Shown piece after piece: positions 22,401 through 36,100 of a DNA stretch of 64,000 nt. Every line of letters begins with the position of its first letter. Within the stretch, counting starts at the first letter, position 1. This DNA comes from Hyperoodon ampullatus. Lineage: Eukaryota > Chordata > Mammalia > Artiodactyla > Ziphiidae. The stretch spans positions 154,638,353 to 154,702,352 of the forward strand of contig OX457058.1 of assembly GCA_949752795.1 (NCBI GenBank), in the 5' to 3' direction. A program made the position numbers and the translations under genes. The notes under the pieces are model-generated. The model was not told where the DNA came from. It saw only the letters and a program-made list of their open reading frames with translations, and ran no database searches.

Positions 22401-23150
22401 ACGATAAGGAAAGAATGCCGTTGTGGTTGCCAGTTGCTTAAATATTTACCAAGAAAGCGAGATCATCTTTCAATCAACTGATAGATCTCAGTGCATGGCA
22501 CCAAAGCAGGCCTTTCAGAAACATAAGCTAAATGGCATAAAGTAGTTTAGGAAAACCCTTACCCAAAGTCTGGCTTCCTTATAATCCATCACTTTAATTA
22601 CAAAGCAGCTTTCTTCTGGGGATTTCAAAACACTTCCCATTATTAAGGGAAATGGGTACACCAGATTCATGGGTTACTGGATTGCTTTCTCCAGGCTTTA
22701 CTTGCTCTTGAACATGCCTAAATGGAAATAATTCAACTTGATTAAATAAAAACAAATTCATTTATGGGACAATAATCTCAGAAAGGGCTGCTAGTGTTTT
22801 TAATACAGAATTTCTGAGTAAAATGTACTGCTTAGGACATGGGAGAAGGAATTAGGATAATGTTTTCCAGATGATTCTTGCCTGAACCTGAAAACCAACA
22901 ATAACAATCACTTACAGGTAACATTACAGATGAGGCATTTCAAACCTGAGTGAGAGAAAGAGTTCAGGAAGAGAGCTCCTTTACATGACGGTGAGTTAAG
23001 GGCTCTTCTGTAATCCCATATACTATAATATTGCAAACCAAAACTTAACAATTGTTCATGACCCTATATCAGAACATTTAGAAAATACATTTTGTCCCCT
23101 GGAAATCATTTCACATATACTATTTTATCCCTAGGTAAGTCAAAACTATC
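19420..23150. other. Non-coding stretch, possibly including the end of the TMED8 3' UTR
   Basis: No coding exon or recognised repeat. From about 22.0 kb the sequence is AT-rich and unique, compatible with a long 3' UTR of minus-strand TMED8, but there is no direct proof. Confidence 0.3.
22005..22010 (-). other. TMED8: Possible distal TMED8 poly(A) signal
   Basis: AATAAA on the minus strand, followed downstream on that strand by a TTTGTT-rich patch. It would imply a 3' UTR of nearly 8 kb. Other minus-strand AATAAA hexamers occur near 27006 and 28767, so the true site is open. Confidence 0.2.
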
Positions 23151-23155
23151 TGCTT

Positions 23156-23345
23156 GGGCTTCCCTGGTGGCTCAGTGGTTGTGAGTCCGCCTGCCGATGC
23201 AGGGGACACGGGTTCGTGCCCCGGTCTGGGAGGATCCCACGTGCCGCGGAGCGGCTGGGCCCGTGAGCCATGGCTGCTGAGCCTGCGCGTCCAGAGCCTG
23301 TGCTCCGCAACGGGAGAGGCCACAACAGTGAGAGGCCCTCATAGC

Positions 23346-23373
<28 letters not shown>
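23156..23373 (+). mobile_element. CHR-1-type SINE, near full length
   Basis: GGGCTTCCCTGGTGGCTCAG through GGTTCGTGCC (B box) to a long poly-A, flanked by the intact duplication AAAACTATCTGCTT. This is a relatively young copy. Confidence 0.92.
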
Positions 23374-23379
<6 letters not shown>

Positions 23380-23389
23380 ATCTGCTTAA

Positions 23390-26300
23390 AACAACAGAAA
23401 ACTGTGGAATTTAATTTTGAAAAAGCCTGTATCTCTAGACTTCTGGGGCACCTTTTCCTTATCTCTTAAGAGTGAAGAACAGCCATGAAATTAACTCTGG
23501 TCCACATGCCTGGGGGACTAAAAGAAATCAGATCATGAGTTCAAACCAGTGACTGGGACTACAAATAATTTCAAAGCCAGAGTCTTGTGCCTTTGGACTT
23601 AGTTTTTGAAGGACTGACTGTAAATGAACCCCACTATCAAGGCTTTAGGCAATTAATTGGGTTTTCTCAGGTTGGTGGTAAGACTTTTAAATAGGAGGAG
23701 TTTTGTTTGGCCTTCTTGGTTCCAGCAGGGACATGCAACACACCAGAGGGAGCAGTGATTTCTGAAATCTGGCCACGCAATACTTAGCAAAGTTTCTCTC
23801 ACCTTTGGGTCCCAAATCCTACCCTAACCTCACTGCCTAAGTAACTGGGTAGATGTCAAAGGAATGCCCACAGGTGCTGGACTGGTTGGACAGAGAAAAG
23901 GGGCAACACTGACCATAACCAGGTACCAAGAGAGCCAAAGCAGCTCTTGCCGGGGTGTCTCCGCCCATTCCCAGAAAAGAGACCACCAGGAACCAACTCC
24001 CAGAAGGTTCTCCTTTGCAGAAAGCCAGAGTCACTGCCCACAGAAGACTGGTTCCTTTGGTGGGCTCTGAAGCCAGACTCTGAGAACCTGCAGAGCTCAC
24101 GCTCACTCTGAGATTCCACTCACAGCCTGTGACAGAATCTACTTCCCGTAGATGGAGGCTTTGCTCTGTTTCTTAGCCAACTCAATTAATTTGTCGTCCT
24201 CATCAGCAGAGCATTGTCACATCCTCTGCACTCACCTGGTAAAGTTAATAAGAGTTCCAACCACACAGTCATACACGAGTTACCCAGCTACCCCCATGTG
24301 GGACTATAAATCAAAATCCCTCCTCAGCCCTACTTCCAACCTAGGTTGATCGCCTTTATCTACTCAACTCACGTTATTATTTAATTCTGGTTAACCAGTA
24401 AACTGAGGCCTTGGATACCATGCTGCCAGTGCTAAACAATACCACAAATAAGAGAAGTGGAGGGGGGCCTAGTCCCCCTCTTTACCTCTCAGCTGTGTGG
24501 AAATGAAGGCCTAGGGACAGGATCCCATGTGCATGAAAATTGGGACTTTGGCCAAAGGAATAGTCACCATCTACTGGGTTGCTGGAAGGCACCCAACTTG
24601 TGACTGGTTTTAGACACCCATTCCCTATTTACTCCCCAAAGAATCATGCATCATGGCTCCATGAGCACAATCAAATACAATGAATACAATGACTTGCTTG
24701 CTAAAGAGCATAAATCCCTTAACAAGCTACCCCTCACAACAACAAAAAATGAAATCACCTTCCTTCAGACAGAAACTCACTTTCCCTTTTCAACCACTGA
24801 GATTCTACATGGATGGTGCTCTTTCCTTTTCTAGCAAATTCAGGTTTCTAAAAGGTCTACATGTTTGGCCAGGTGGAAAGAGACTAGTTAAAGTGGTTGA
24901 TTTGGACCTTTTAGACCCGGGAGAAATTCTAAATGGAAGCTCTAAAAGGAAGAACAAACTGTGTCCGTTTGGTTGGTCCCATTGCCTGCTGTGTGTATGA
25001 CTGTCCCACACAGATTAAAGAAGATGGCGATTCCTACACCTCACAGGGAAGTCAGCCTACAGAGGGCAGAGCTTGTTCACACACTCTTGTGGCTTGAGGC
25101 TCTTCTGGGATGTTGGTCAAAATTGACCTGTTTCATCCCTTTTTAGCCATAGTCAAAACCAACTGAGGCTACAGTGACACAGCTGGAACTCCTCCTAGCC
25201 TCCTTCTAAACTCACCATCTTTTTTCATGGCACTGGACTCACAAGTCTCAGAGAATATAGAGATGAAATCAATCTTCAGGTCAGGATTACACTTAGCAGA
25301 GGAGACCTACTGAAAAATATTTCTAAAGTCGATCCTGTTGGAAAAGACAGGTAGGTTTGGGATTTCTCCAACAAGCACAGTGAGAACCAGTGAGGCTTCT
25401 GGCCTAAAGAACAATTCCAACGGATGAAAGGCAAACTAAAGAACTACACAAAATCAGGATGTGAGCAGAATTCTGGGATACATCTGATAGCTTTTCTCTC
25501 TTCCTCTCATTGTTTTCATTCCTTACTATCAATATAAAAAGTCAGTTCACAGCTGCATGAACTGCTTCACTCTTGTCCCTTCCTCTAAAACAATAGCCTT
25601 TTGTGTAAATGTTAGGGTCACTCCACTCTGTACCTTAGAACCTTATACTTTGGGGTTAAAAGGCAACCTTTTGCAGAAAAGCAGTCTTAAAATAAATACA
25701 AAAATACAGACTTTAGCATTTGGGCTTCACCTAATTCTTTCAAAGAGGGACTGGATAGGGCTCATCAAAAACATGCAAACACATATTTTCTCTAAATGAT
25801 GTTTTACAACAATATCTAAACTCAGTGATCAAGATAAGACAGTGAGCTTTCAGGTTTAACTCTTCCTTATACATATTATAAGGGACAATATATACTTTTT
25901 AAAAGTCTAAGATTTTCTTTCCTAAATAACAGATAAAAATATTTTTAAAGTGCATGAATCAATTAAGAAAAGAATAAGAATGGCCTAATTTCAAGTTGCT
26001 ACCTACTTCCCTTTTAAAGCTACATATTATCTGAGGATTGAGTTTTAATTTCAGAGTCCTGAGGATGTGTTGGAAAGCAACAGAGATTAGAATAAAGTCC
26101 TTCCAGAGCAGTTTCACAATTACCTTCACTCTGACATGCCACGTAGAGAAGAAAACATTAGAAATTATGGCCTGAGGGAGAGAGGAAATACAGCATGAGT
26201 TTTGAAAGATGGAGACCAAGAAACATTTTTATGAGGACCACCTCCCCAGGTAACTGGCATTGAATGAAATAATCTTGCTAATAAACCAGGAGCTCTCTGA

Positions 26301-26455
26301 CATGGGAGAGCTGATGTCTGTGCAGGGAACATACTCTATTGGATACCTGTCAAAAGGAACAGAATGGCAGAATCATCTTTGTTTAAAAATTAGCAGTTTA
26401 TAATTTTAAAATCTATGTGCTGGATATACATAGGGTGCTTACTATATACTTCTTT
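23390..26455. other. Unique non-coding sequence, candidate TMED8 3' UTR
   Basis: No repeat family recognised and no conserved protein frame. It lies on the 3' side of TMED8 and may be transcribed from the minus strand. Confidence 0.3.
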
Positions 26456-26461
26456 TAAATT

Positions 26462-26804
26462 TTTTTTAAACATTCTTTTTTTAAAATTTTATTTTATTTA
26501 TTTTTGGCTGTGTTGGGTCTTCATTGTTGTGCACGGGCTTTCTCTAGTTGCAGAGAGCGGGGGCTACTCTTTGTTGCGGTGCGTGGGCTTCTCATTGCGG
26601 TGGCTTCTCTTGTTGCGGAGCATGGTCTCCAGGCACTCAGGCTTCAGTAGTTGTGGCTCGCAGGCTCTAGAGCGCAGGCTCAGTAGTTGTGGTGCACGGG
26701 CTTAGTTGCTCCACGGCATGTGGGATCTTCTCGGACCAGGGCTCGAACCCGTGTCTCCTGCATTGGCAGGCGGATTCTTAACCACTGCGCCACCAGGGAA
26801 GCCC
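26462..26804 (-). mobile_element. Long CHR-type SINE, antisense
   Basis: Reads in reverse with internal degenerate repeats (GCTTCTCATTGCGGTGGCTT, TTGTGGCTCGCAGG) and ends CCACCAGGGAAGCCC. It is flanked by CTTTTAAATTTT duplications. Confidence 0.88.
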
Positions 26805-26819
26805 TCTTTTAAATTTTGT

Positions 26820-28865
26820 TTGCTGAAAATTTTTCAAAATAAAATGTTGGGAAAAATTAATACTCTAAACTTTCTAAAAGTCCCGTCTCTCAACAAAGTA
26901 GCAAAACTAAACAAACTGAAGAAACTTAAGAACTCAGCCACTCTGTAGAGAGACTTCCAGTCTCTCTCCTACTGTGAAGTACCTTCTTTCCATTGTATGT
27001 TAATATTTATTTATCCTCTGAAGAAGACGATGAAGGTGAAAGCAATGATTTTCATTTGATTGTTTGGTTCTGTAAACTCAAGACAGGGAGAGACTAAGGA
27101 AGTGACTACCTCTTAGGGTCTGGTGGACTATGAAATTCTCAGTAATTACCTGTGTTTGGTAAGTAATATTTTGTCCCTAAAGTTCACTAATTTCAGATAT
27201 TTAATATAGGATAGTGAATTAATTAGATGGTGAATTAATTTACCTATTTTTTGTGAATGGATCAAAGAAGCACTGACTGTTAATGAAACACCAGTACAGA
27301 ATGAAATGTAACAATGTCCAGGACTTCAAAAGTGACCAGACAGTAAGAGGCACACAGAGGCGATGGGAACAAGTCCCTCAGGCTTCCCTGATGCAACAGA
27401 ACTAGGATTCCAAAGAAAATAAGTACAGGCTCTGATGGCAAAAATAAACAACAATAAATGTTATCCCAGGGAGCTTCCAACGGCCTGACAGCTCCATTTT
27501 GAGAGAAAGTCAGAAGTTAATAATGAACAGGAAAAATAAGCCAGGCTTTAGCTGACTGGAGAACAGCTCAATAGAAAATTATTTTATAAAGATTCTATTC
27601 AATTAGCTAAGGCATGATTCAACTTCAGTGATGAAAAGAGCAGTCATACAGTTACCAGATGGGATGACGCACAGCAAGTTTGCTTTCACTGCCCAAATAG
27701 GCAGTCACTAAAATAATTTCTAACTTCTTACAAGGTATATAAATTTGGGCCAGTATAATCCTCTACAAAATGCACTCAAATATAAAACAGTGGAGGTATG
27801 AGGCCGCTCAGAGGATGGGGATGCTATGGTGGTCCACAGCATCCTCTCCTACTTGGGGCTTTGCCCCCAGAGGAACAGAAGGTGCGGCTGTTATCGCCCT
27901 TTGTTCATAACGTAGGTGCCACTACAGACCTATTGTGAGAAGCCCTGTTCTTGGAGTTCCTGCTTCTGTGCAGAGGGAAAGCTTGGTGTGAGGCACCCAC
28001 ACAAGGAATGAATGAGCTAAAGGAAACATCGTGAAGAAGCTGACTCCTCAGAGCAGGCGAAGGACTCTGAAGTCCTAGAATCACAGGATGCCTCTGGTTG
28101 GCTAGTCAAGTCCTCTGCACAATCTGGGGCAAATGGGCAGATTCCCTCACAAGCTAGAATTCCTAACAGGGAGTGTTGGGGTAAACTGGCGTAATCCATC
28201 CATCTGAGCAGGGGCGGACTCCTCCCAAAGCATCACAGGACTGACCTGCAGGAGTGGAACATCATCCCTTCCCCACTGTTCCTGAAATCGTCAGCTTTAA
28301 CTCCACAGAAGAGGTGCCCTCAATGGCTCAGAGCAGATGGAAGCCTTCTGAGAAACAGACGGAAACTGTCTCAAAGGCAAAATGAAATGTGCTTTAAAAA
28401 TAAATAAAGTAATAAATAAATCTAATTATTCCTCAAAATCCTAAGGCAGTAACAGGCTTGACACAAGGAATAAGAAAGAAGGAGGGACACATAAGCGTAG
28501 TGGTCCCTTCTCTGCCCCCTCCTCCGCTGGGGGCCTGGACACCCCACTGCTCTGGTGACACTGGCTGCAGCACCCTGGGCCTCAGGGCTCACAGGGTGGA
28601 AAATGCGGTCACCAGGGACTAAAGAACAAATACACCAACAGCAACAGTGAAGTTTCATTATCACCTTTCCTGAGAGACTTTGAACACCAAAAGCTTTGAG
28701 CCCTCAATGCAAGAAACCTACTAAAGACCAAAAAAAAAGAAAAAAAGTGGGGAATCTGGAGTGTTGTTTTATTTGTTTTTTTTAACCTCCTCTCTCAGAT
28801 TGTACCCCTCCTTCTTTGATTATATAAAAAAAAATAATTTAGTAATACTTGACTTTCAAAAATGT
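26820..28865. other. Unique non-coding sequence
   Basis: Contains an A-rich AATAAATAAA run near 28400 but no gene or clear repeat. Confidence 0.3.
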
Positions 28866-28872
28866 GGGTTCT

Positions 28873-29090
28873 GGGCTTCCCTGGTGGCGCAGTGGTTGAG
28901 AGTCCGCCTGCCGATGTAGGGGACGCGGGTTCGTGCCCCGATCTGGGAGGATCCCGCATGCCGCGGAGCGGCTGGGCCCGTGAGCCATGGCCACTGAGCC
29001 TGCGCGTCCGGAGCCTGTGCTCCGCAACGGGAGAGGCCACGGCAGTGAGAGGCCTGCGTACTGCAAAAAAAAAAAAAAAAAAAAAAAAAA
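28873..29090 (+). mobile_element. CHR-1-type SINE, near full length
   Basis: GGGCTTCCCTGGTGGCGCAG to a 26-base poly-A, flanked by the exact duplication GTGGGTTCTG. Confidence 0.93.
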
Positions 29091-29895
29091 GTGGGTTCTG
29101 ACATCAATCCAGTACCTAATTTCCACCCTTTCCCCTTCGACCATCAGTGCCTCTTGAAATAGGAAGTGATGGAGGCAGTTTTTCTTCCCAGAAGATCTTA
29201 GACTACAGTGATCATCATTTTGGATTGCATGGAAGTTCTTGCTGTAATGGCAAAGACACAGACTTAGAAAAGGGAAAAGAGGAGAGAAAGAGGTGGAGTG
29301 AAACCAACAGGACTAATAACACCCCTCCAAAGGCAGTGAGGGCTCCCAGCCTGTGCCAGAGACCACAAAGAAACAGCAGGTGGGAATATGGCAGTGGTGA
29401 GAGGCTGGACAGAGCTTTCTCCATCCAGGAAACTGGGCTCCTTCATGGACAATGTGCTTTGCTCTCTTCCAGCCCTTTCAAAAAGTGAAGAGAGTGGGTG
29501 CCACGAAACACATCTGCAATAAAAGCTCTGGAAGAGAAGAGAACAGCAACTGAAATAATACACCTTGTACCAAAACAAAACTATTTTTAAAAGGCAACAC
29601 CCAACTTCCTTTCAGGCTTTTGCCTGATGGTTTCCTCCAAAGAGAGATTTTGCTGGAGTCTAAAGCCAGAAGAGCGTGAGTCAGGGACCACGGAACAGGG
29701 GCACTGCACCACCATCTGCAGAAGCCTGGGAGCGGGAAAAGCTACATGGGGTCAACAGTCAGGCACGCCAGCCAGGGCGTGAGGGTCGGGAGCCCCACGC
29801 TCAACTTTTAGCTCTTGCCTATCCAAAACAAGAGGCCCCAGCTGGCAGCCTGCTCCAGCCAGCAAACACCGCCTGCCCCCTGTCCCAGCGGGCCT

Positions 29896-30113
29896 TCAGC
29901 TGGTGTAGTAGACATGGAAGTAGAGAGTCTTGTTGCGCAGCAGGGAGTAGGAGTTGTCGAACTTGAGCAGGTAGATGCCCTCGCCAGGGTAGTCGTGGCT
30001 GCCGGCCTGCACGTCTCGGTGGCTGTCCCGCCGGTACACGGGCATGACCTCCCCATAGCGGCCCCGCAGGGAGCTCCTGGAGCCTCGCTCCACGTCTCCA
30101 GCTGGAACAGGGT
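29896..30113 (-). CDS. TMED8: TMED8 coding exon 6 (GOLD domain end and stop)
   Basis: Encodes [20 protein letters not shown] through LYFHVYYTS and TGA (29898-29896). Acceptor CATGCAG. Confidence 0.95.
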
Positions 30114-33100
30114 CTGCATGAGCAAAAGGCAGAGTGTCTGGATATGAGTTCAGAGACCAAATACGCCTACCTGAGGGTGAAAAGATGGACCAGGTAACCC
30201 AGTGGCTTTCACCCAGGGGAGATACTACTGCCCTCCTACGGGCATTTGGAAATGTCTGGTGGCCTTCGGGCCATCAGAGTGACCAGTGGGTGATATGGGC
30301 ATTTAGTTCTCAAGGGTCCAGGAGTGCTAAATATCAGGATAGTACCTTCTCAACAAAGCAGTGTCTCACCCCAAATGCCAATAGTATCTGCACTGAGAAA
30401 CAATGATTTAGCCTTATAGAGCCTTCCTAGCTCCAGGAGTATCTGGAAATTTCCAAGGGGGAGAAAAAGATATTTAGAAGGGAAAATTCTGACATCCTTT
30501 CATCCAACAGGTAAAAGAACTAGCTAAAGGAGGTAGGAAATGCGAAAAAGTGCTGAAATGCTGAAAGTGCTGTATGGAGTGACCTCGAACTCCTACTGGT
30601 CTCCCTGAAGGTCAGCAAATAAGATCTGAGGTTCTCCTCCTTCCTGAATACACACAGATTTCCCTGCAGACTTGCTTTTCCATGAAGAAGCAAGTTAAGG
30701 GAATGGCTTAATGACTTAATCTTTCCCATAAGATTATACGGGAAAATAAAGGAATAAGGCTAATGCTTAGAACCTACTCTTATACTACAAAACAAACAAA
30801 CAAAAAAAGCAGCTTCAGGGCCATGTGAGTAGGCGCTGCAAGTAACAGCTGGAACAGAGCACAGAGACTATTTTTAAAACTGCTCTTGTCAACCAGCTGT
30901 GACAGTTTGGAGGGAGGAGAGAATGGGTACATTTAGCAAATTGTAATCACTCAGTTTGGTTCCAGACCAAGAATAAATGTAAATATCCCACAAGTAAGCG
31001 AGAAAGATAAAATAATCTCAGATTTATACATGTGATCTGAAAAACACTGTCCTTACATACACCAGCACGGACCCACCCCTTTTCCTGCCCCCAACCTATC
31101 CCTGTCCCCAAGGAGATCTTGGGGGACATGGCTAGGTACTGATTAAAAAGAAAAGAAACTTTCCACTAAGGCATCAAAGCCACTCCACCAGAATGTTCTT
31201 TGAGGGTCTGACTTTGACCTGCATCCCTCAACTTAGCTTGCCATGCTGAAAGGGATTCTTCACCTGAATTCTCAGGAAGAGGATGACTGGTACAACACAG
31301 GAAGTGATCGCTGCAAATTAGGTTGAGACAGAAAAGGAAACTGCAAATTATGTTAAAATTAAATTTACCTTCGATCTCCTCCTCTTCCTCCTCATCTTCA
31401 TCCTCATCCTCACTGGAATCACTGACCTGCACCGTTATGTCAGTGCTGGTTACAGGGGTCCAGTCAAAGTAAACTCCAAAGCCAATGTCATAGTCATCGG
31501 TCGCAAACTCCCAGCAGACACGCTTCCCCTCTGGGTGGGTAGGTACCCGGATGGTCACCACCTCACCCCGCTTCACCACCAGACGGCTGTTCTTCTCTTT
31601 GCCCAGCTTACTTTTGAATTCCTTCATCTTGGCAAAGGTCCAGATGCACGGAGGAGCCATCAGAGGTGGAGAGACTGAAAGGACAGGCAGCTCACTACTA
31701 AGAAACCCGGAGGAAATGCTGCCACACCCGGCATTTTGCTTAGGGAGGTTGTCATAGTCGAAGACATTCTTCCTACTGGCTTCCCTGACTTCTTTTCACA
31801 AGGAAGGAGAGAGCACTGCCCTGAGGTGTGTCAGCTACTCAGCTTAAGAAATAAGTCTCTTTACGTACCATATATACACCTGGTACTCTATCCAGAATGT
31901 AATATTCAGACACTAGTTGTTTTTCCTCCTTTTGTAATATAATCACCTATGTAATCTTATGCTTTCTCCTTCCTTTCTTTCTTTCCTTCCATCTGTCTGC
32001 CTGCCTTTCTTTAAGTACTCACTGGGAACCAAAAAAAAAAAAAACACCTTCCACACCCCCAAAGGTCTCACCTCTCCTGTGGTCCCCCAGAAGATCTGCA
32101 GATTCCAAATCAGCTGAAAGAATATCTACAGCTCCTGTGTGCTCAGACTGGATCATAACGATGTCCCCAGACCTTGGCAGACCATGGTACTTGGCCATCT
32201 GCACAAGAGAACTCTGGTTACGGGACATATATAAAGGCGGATTCCAATTAGCCTCTTTCCACCTGAAGGCTGCCTCCCCTGCCCTATTACCTCCACTCTC
32301 CCAACTCACAGTCTGAGTGCTAGTCAACATTCCTGCTCTCTCCTCCAGCTACAGGTTGCTAATAAATTCTATCAACTTTTTTTTAATGCCATCAACATGT
32401 TCCCTAGTTTAAAGCTTCTTTCTTGTTCTCTCCTGCTTTTTGCAACTTTCCCACTTCAGACTCTTCATACAATCCTTGCCCAAGAAAAATCCTTGCCATA
32501 AAATCCTCAAAATTTGCTACTGACTTTTCCATCGACGGCATTTCTGGGCGCAGCGTTTCTGGGCCATGCCTGCACAGTCCCTCCTTTCGGTTCCTCTCAG
32601 GACAGCTCTTGCATCTGGGCTTTAGCTCAATCTTCACTCGGCCACACATCCTCCTGCTACCATTTCCATCCAGAGGTTACTTCCAGGTCACTGTCCATCA
32701 GTTCACCAAAGGACGGCAGAGAGAGAATCTGGCTCCTACTCTCTGGCTGTCTCTGTCTCTCTCTCTCACCCATGGCACACCTTGGATGTCTCACCCTATA
32801 GGTTGTCTCATTCACTAACAATGTTGTATAAATAATCACAATCTCACCTTAGGCCAGCCCCAGGATTTGCATTTCAACAGTATATTTGCTGCCAGACATC
32901 TAACTTGCACGTAAGTGCAAATATCACTGGATACTCACAAAGCCCTCACTGACCCATGGCAGGAGCCTGCAGTCTCTCCCTAGTGGGTTTCACTTCAAAC
33001 CACTCAGATTACCGTTCCCCTGTTTCATGCGATTATGCCTTAATTTCCTGCCCCCTCTCCAAGCAGTTGACAAGCAACTCAAGAAGAAATGTATGCCTAC

Positions 33101-36100
33101 TGCCAACACGGAAGAGCACATCAGTGAGACGGCAGTCCAGTGAAGGAATCAGAATTATATTTGTAATAAATGAATGAATGAATAAATGAATGCTGTAATC
33201 CTCCCAGACTATTTTCTCATAATATCTGTTTCTGAAGAGTAAGTCCTTCAGCTCTTATTTCCAATGTTAAATGAGGTAAATCAGACTTTGACTAACTTGC
33301 TTGAATGAGTCCTTCCTCTTACAGAAGGTTAAACAAAAGATTTAGTTGGCAACTTATTAGCTGCATAGACTTAGTAAAGTCACGAACAGCTCTGAGCCTC
33401 AGTTTCCTCATCTTTAAATTGGGGACATAATGGTACCTATCTCACAGGGTTGTTCTCAGGAGTAAATGAAGTATTGTATTATGGGTAAAAATGCTTTGTA
33501 GACTCTAAAGCACCATACAAATGTAACTATAATGTTCGGCATTGTCTTTACTGACACCATTTGTTATTCTAATATATATGTTAATAATGATACAAACAAC
33601 CCATCCCTCCATGACAGGGAGACCACTACTACTGGTACCATTTCTATGGAATCTTTACCATAAATACCGAGTAGATCTAGCACAAGAAAACTGAGACTAA
33701 CACATAATCCAATAGTTAAAGTTTCCTCACATCGAGTGGATTTTAGACAACATGGGAACATTCATTATAACACTCCATTTTTTGAATAGATGCTTACTGG
33801 GTGCTAGTACAGTGATGGGCCCTGGGGAGGATACACATGATCATTCCCCAAATAATTAAACCTAAGATGACAGTGCTTTCTAATTCCAACCCATCCAAAT
33901 GCATCTAAATTCTGTTGCCACAAACTAGTGATTTTCAGAGAGAGAGTAAGAATGTGCGCCCTACCTTGCTGAGGACCTGGGCCTGGTCTGCAGACAGCAA
34001 TTCCTGTTCCACCGAGGCCTGTGCCTCCACGGCACTGGCTGCCTTCTGCTGATCTTCTGTGGCATCCTCCCTCACCGGAGATACCAACTGTGGCCTCCCA
34101 GAGAAAGAGATCATGTCAGTTAATGGACTCTTTTTTTTTTTTTTCCAGCCGCACTGTGCGACTTGTGAGATCTTAGTTCCCTTGTGGGATCTTAGTTCCC
34201 CAACCAGGGACTGAACCCGGGCCCTTGGCAGTGACAGCGTGGAGTCCTAACCACTGGACCGCCAGGGAATTCCCCTCAAGGACTCTTTTCAAAGGCACAG
34301 TGATCCTGGAGAAACTCAGAAATAAAAACCTCCAAAGGGTACCCCCACCCCACCTTTCCTCTGGCATTTGGGCCCACCGTCATTTCAGCTGACCACTGCC
34401 CAGGGCTGAAATGGCCTACAATGAAGCAGTGACAGCATGTGAGGGCTCAGGACTGACAACACCACATCCCAGGCTCCGAGAACCATGGTAAACACACAGC
34501 TCAGTCATCTGAGATAGACCGCAGGTCTGGTTTTTATTCCTCACTCTGGGACCCATGCCATTTGCTCCGCACAGAATTTCAACAAAAGAAGAGTTAGAAT
34601 CCCAGTTCTGTTCCACACATAAAGCTGCTGTTAGAAGCAAAGGGAGGAGGCCTTGCCTAAGCCAGAAACTGATCACAAAACAAAGGAAGTACAGACTGAT
34701 TAGCAAGGCAACCCTCTCCCGCCTTTATCCCAGGAGCGGTTTCCATTCACACCCTATCACTGATATCCATAGCACACCCAGTTCACTTTTTTAAGCATGT
34801 TAATCTACTATCCCAATAACTTAAAACACAACTATTGGGACTTCCCTGGTGGCGCAGTGGTTAAGAATCCGCCTGCCAATGCAGGGGATACGGGTTCGAG
34901 CCCTGGTCCGGGAAGATCCCACATGCCATGGAGCAACGAAGCCCATGCACCACAACTATTGATCCCACGTGCCACAACTACTGAAGCCTGCGCGCTCTAG
35001 GGCCTGCGTGCTGCAACTACTGACCTCACGTTCTGCAACTACTGAAGCCCGCGCACCTAGAGTCCGTGCTCCACAACAGAGAAGCCACTGCAATAAGAAG
35101 CCCGCGAACCACAACGAAGAGTAGCCCCCGTTCGCCGCAGCTAGAGAAAGCCCGCACGCAGCAACCAAGACCCAACACAGCCAAAAATAAAATTAAAAAA
35201 AAGAAAACCACTATTCCAATAGTTGGTTTTAAAGAAGCAAGGGAATAATTTATGCTCTCTTCCATTTCTTCTGGCTTTGGAGAGACTAGAAAGTGAGTTA
35301 AGAGCCGGGGCTGTAGCGCAATACCCCAGGCCTCTTGGAGATCAGTTGCCAACAAAGGGTGGCGTGGAGTCTTTAGACAAGCCGTTATCAAAGTATGGTC
35401 CAGGGACCCCTGGCGTCCTTAAGACTCTTTCAGGGGAGTCTGTGAAGTCAAAACCTTTTCATAATAATTCTAAAATATTATTTGCCTTTTTTCATTTTCA
35501 TCTTCTCAAGAGTTTACAGTGGAGTTTTCCAGAGACTACATGACATATGATATCACAACAGAATGAATGCAGAAGCAGATCTGAGAATCCAACTGTCTTT
35601 TGTTAAGACACACATTAAAGAGATTTACAACACCCCTCTTCTAACTAAATTATTTTTTCTTTGGAAAACCATTGTTTTTCATTAAAGACATGTTATTTAT
35701 ATTAAATGTAATGAGTTCCTTATTATTTTAAATGAATGAATAACTATTTTTTAATTTTCTAGTTTTAATTACTAGTATAGTAAACATTGTAAGATATAAT
35801 TCACATAAACAAAAATTCTTTGAGGTCCTTAATAATTTTAAGAGTGTAAAGTTTTGAGAACTGCTGCTTTAGGGTAGCGTCCATTTCCTCAGACAGGCTG
35901 AGCAAACAACTGGGAAACAGCACTACAAACTGCATGGGGAAACAGAGGGCTTATTTTGGAGTTCATTAGTTTCTTCTTTCTTTCTTTCTTTCTTTTTTAA
36001 CATAAACAAGAAAGATCACTCCTAGTTTATAAATTACCCCTTCTTCAGATAAAACAGAGCCATCTTTTGGAATATCTAAATCACTCCAATTTACCTCAGA

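Noticed and set aside
28795..29144. Recurrent ORFs with the pattern [11 protein letters not shown] / [10 protein letters not shown] at many sites
   Set aside because: They are translations of CHR SINE copies, not proteins.
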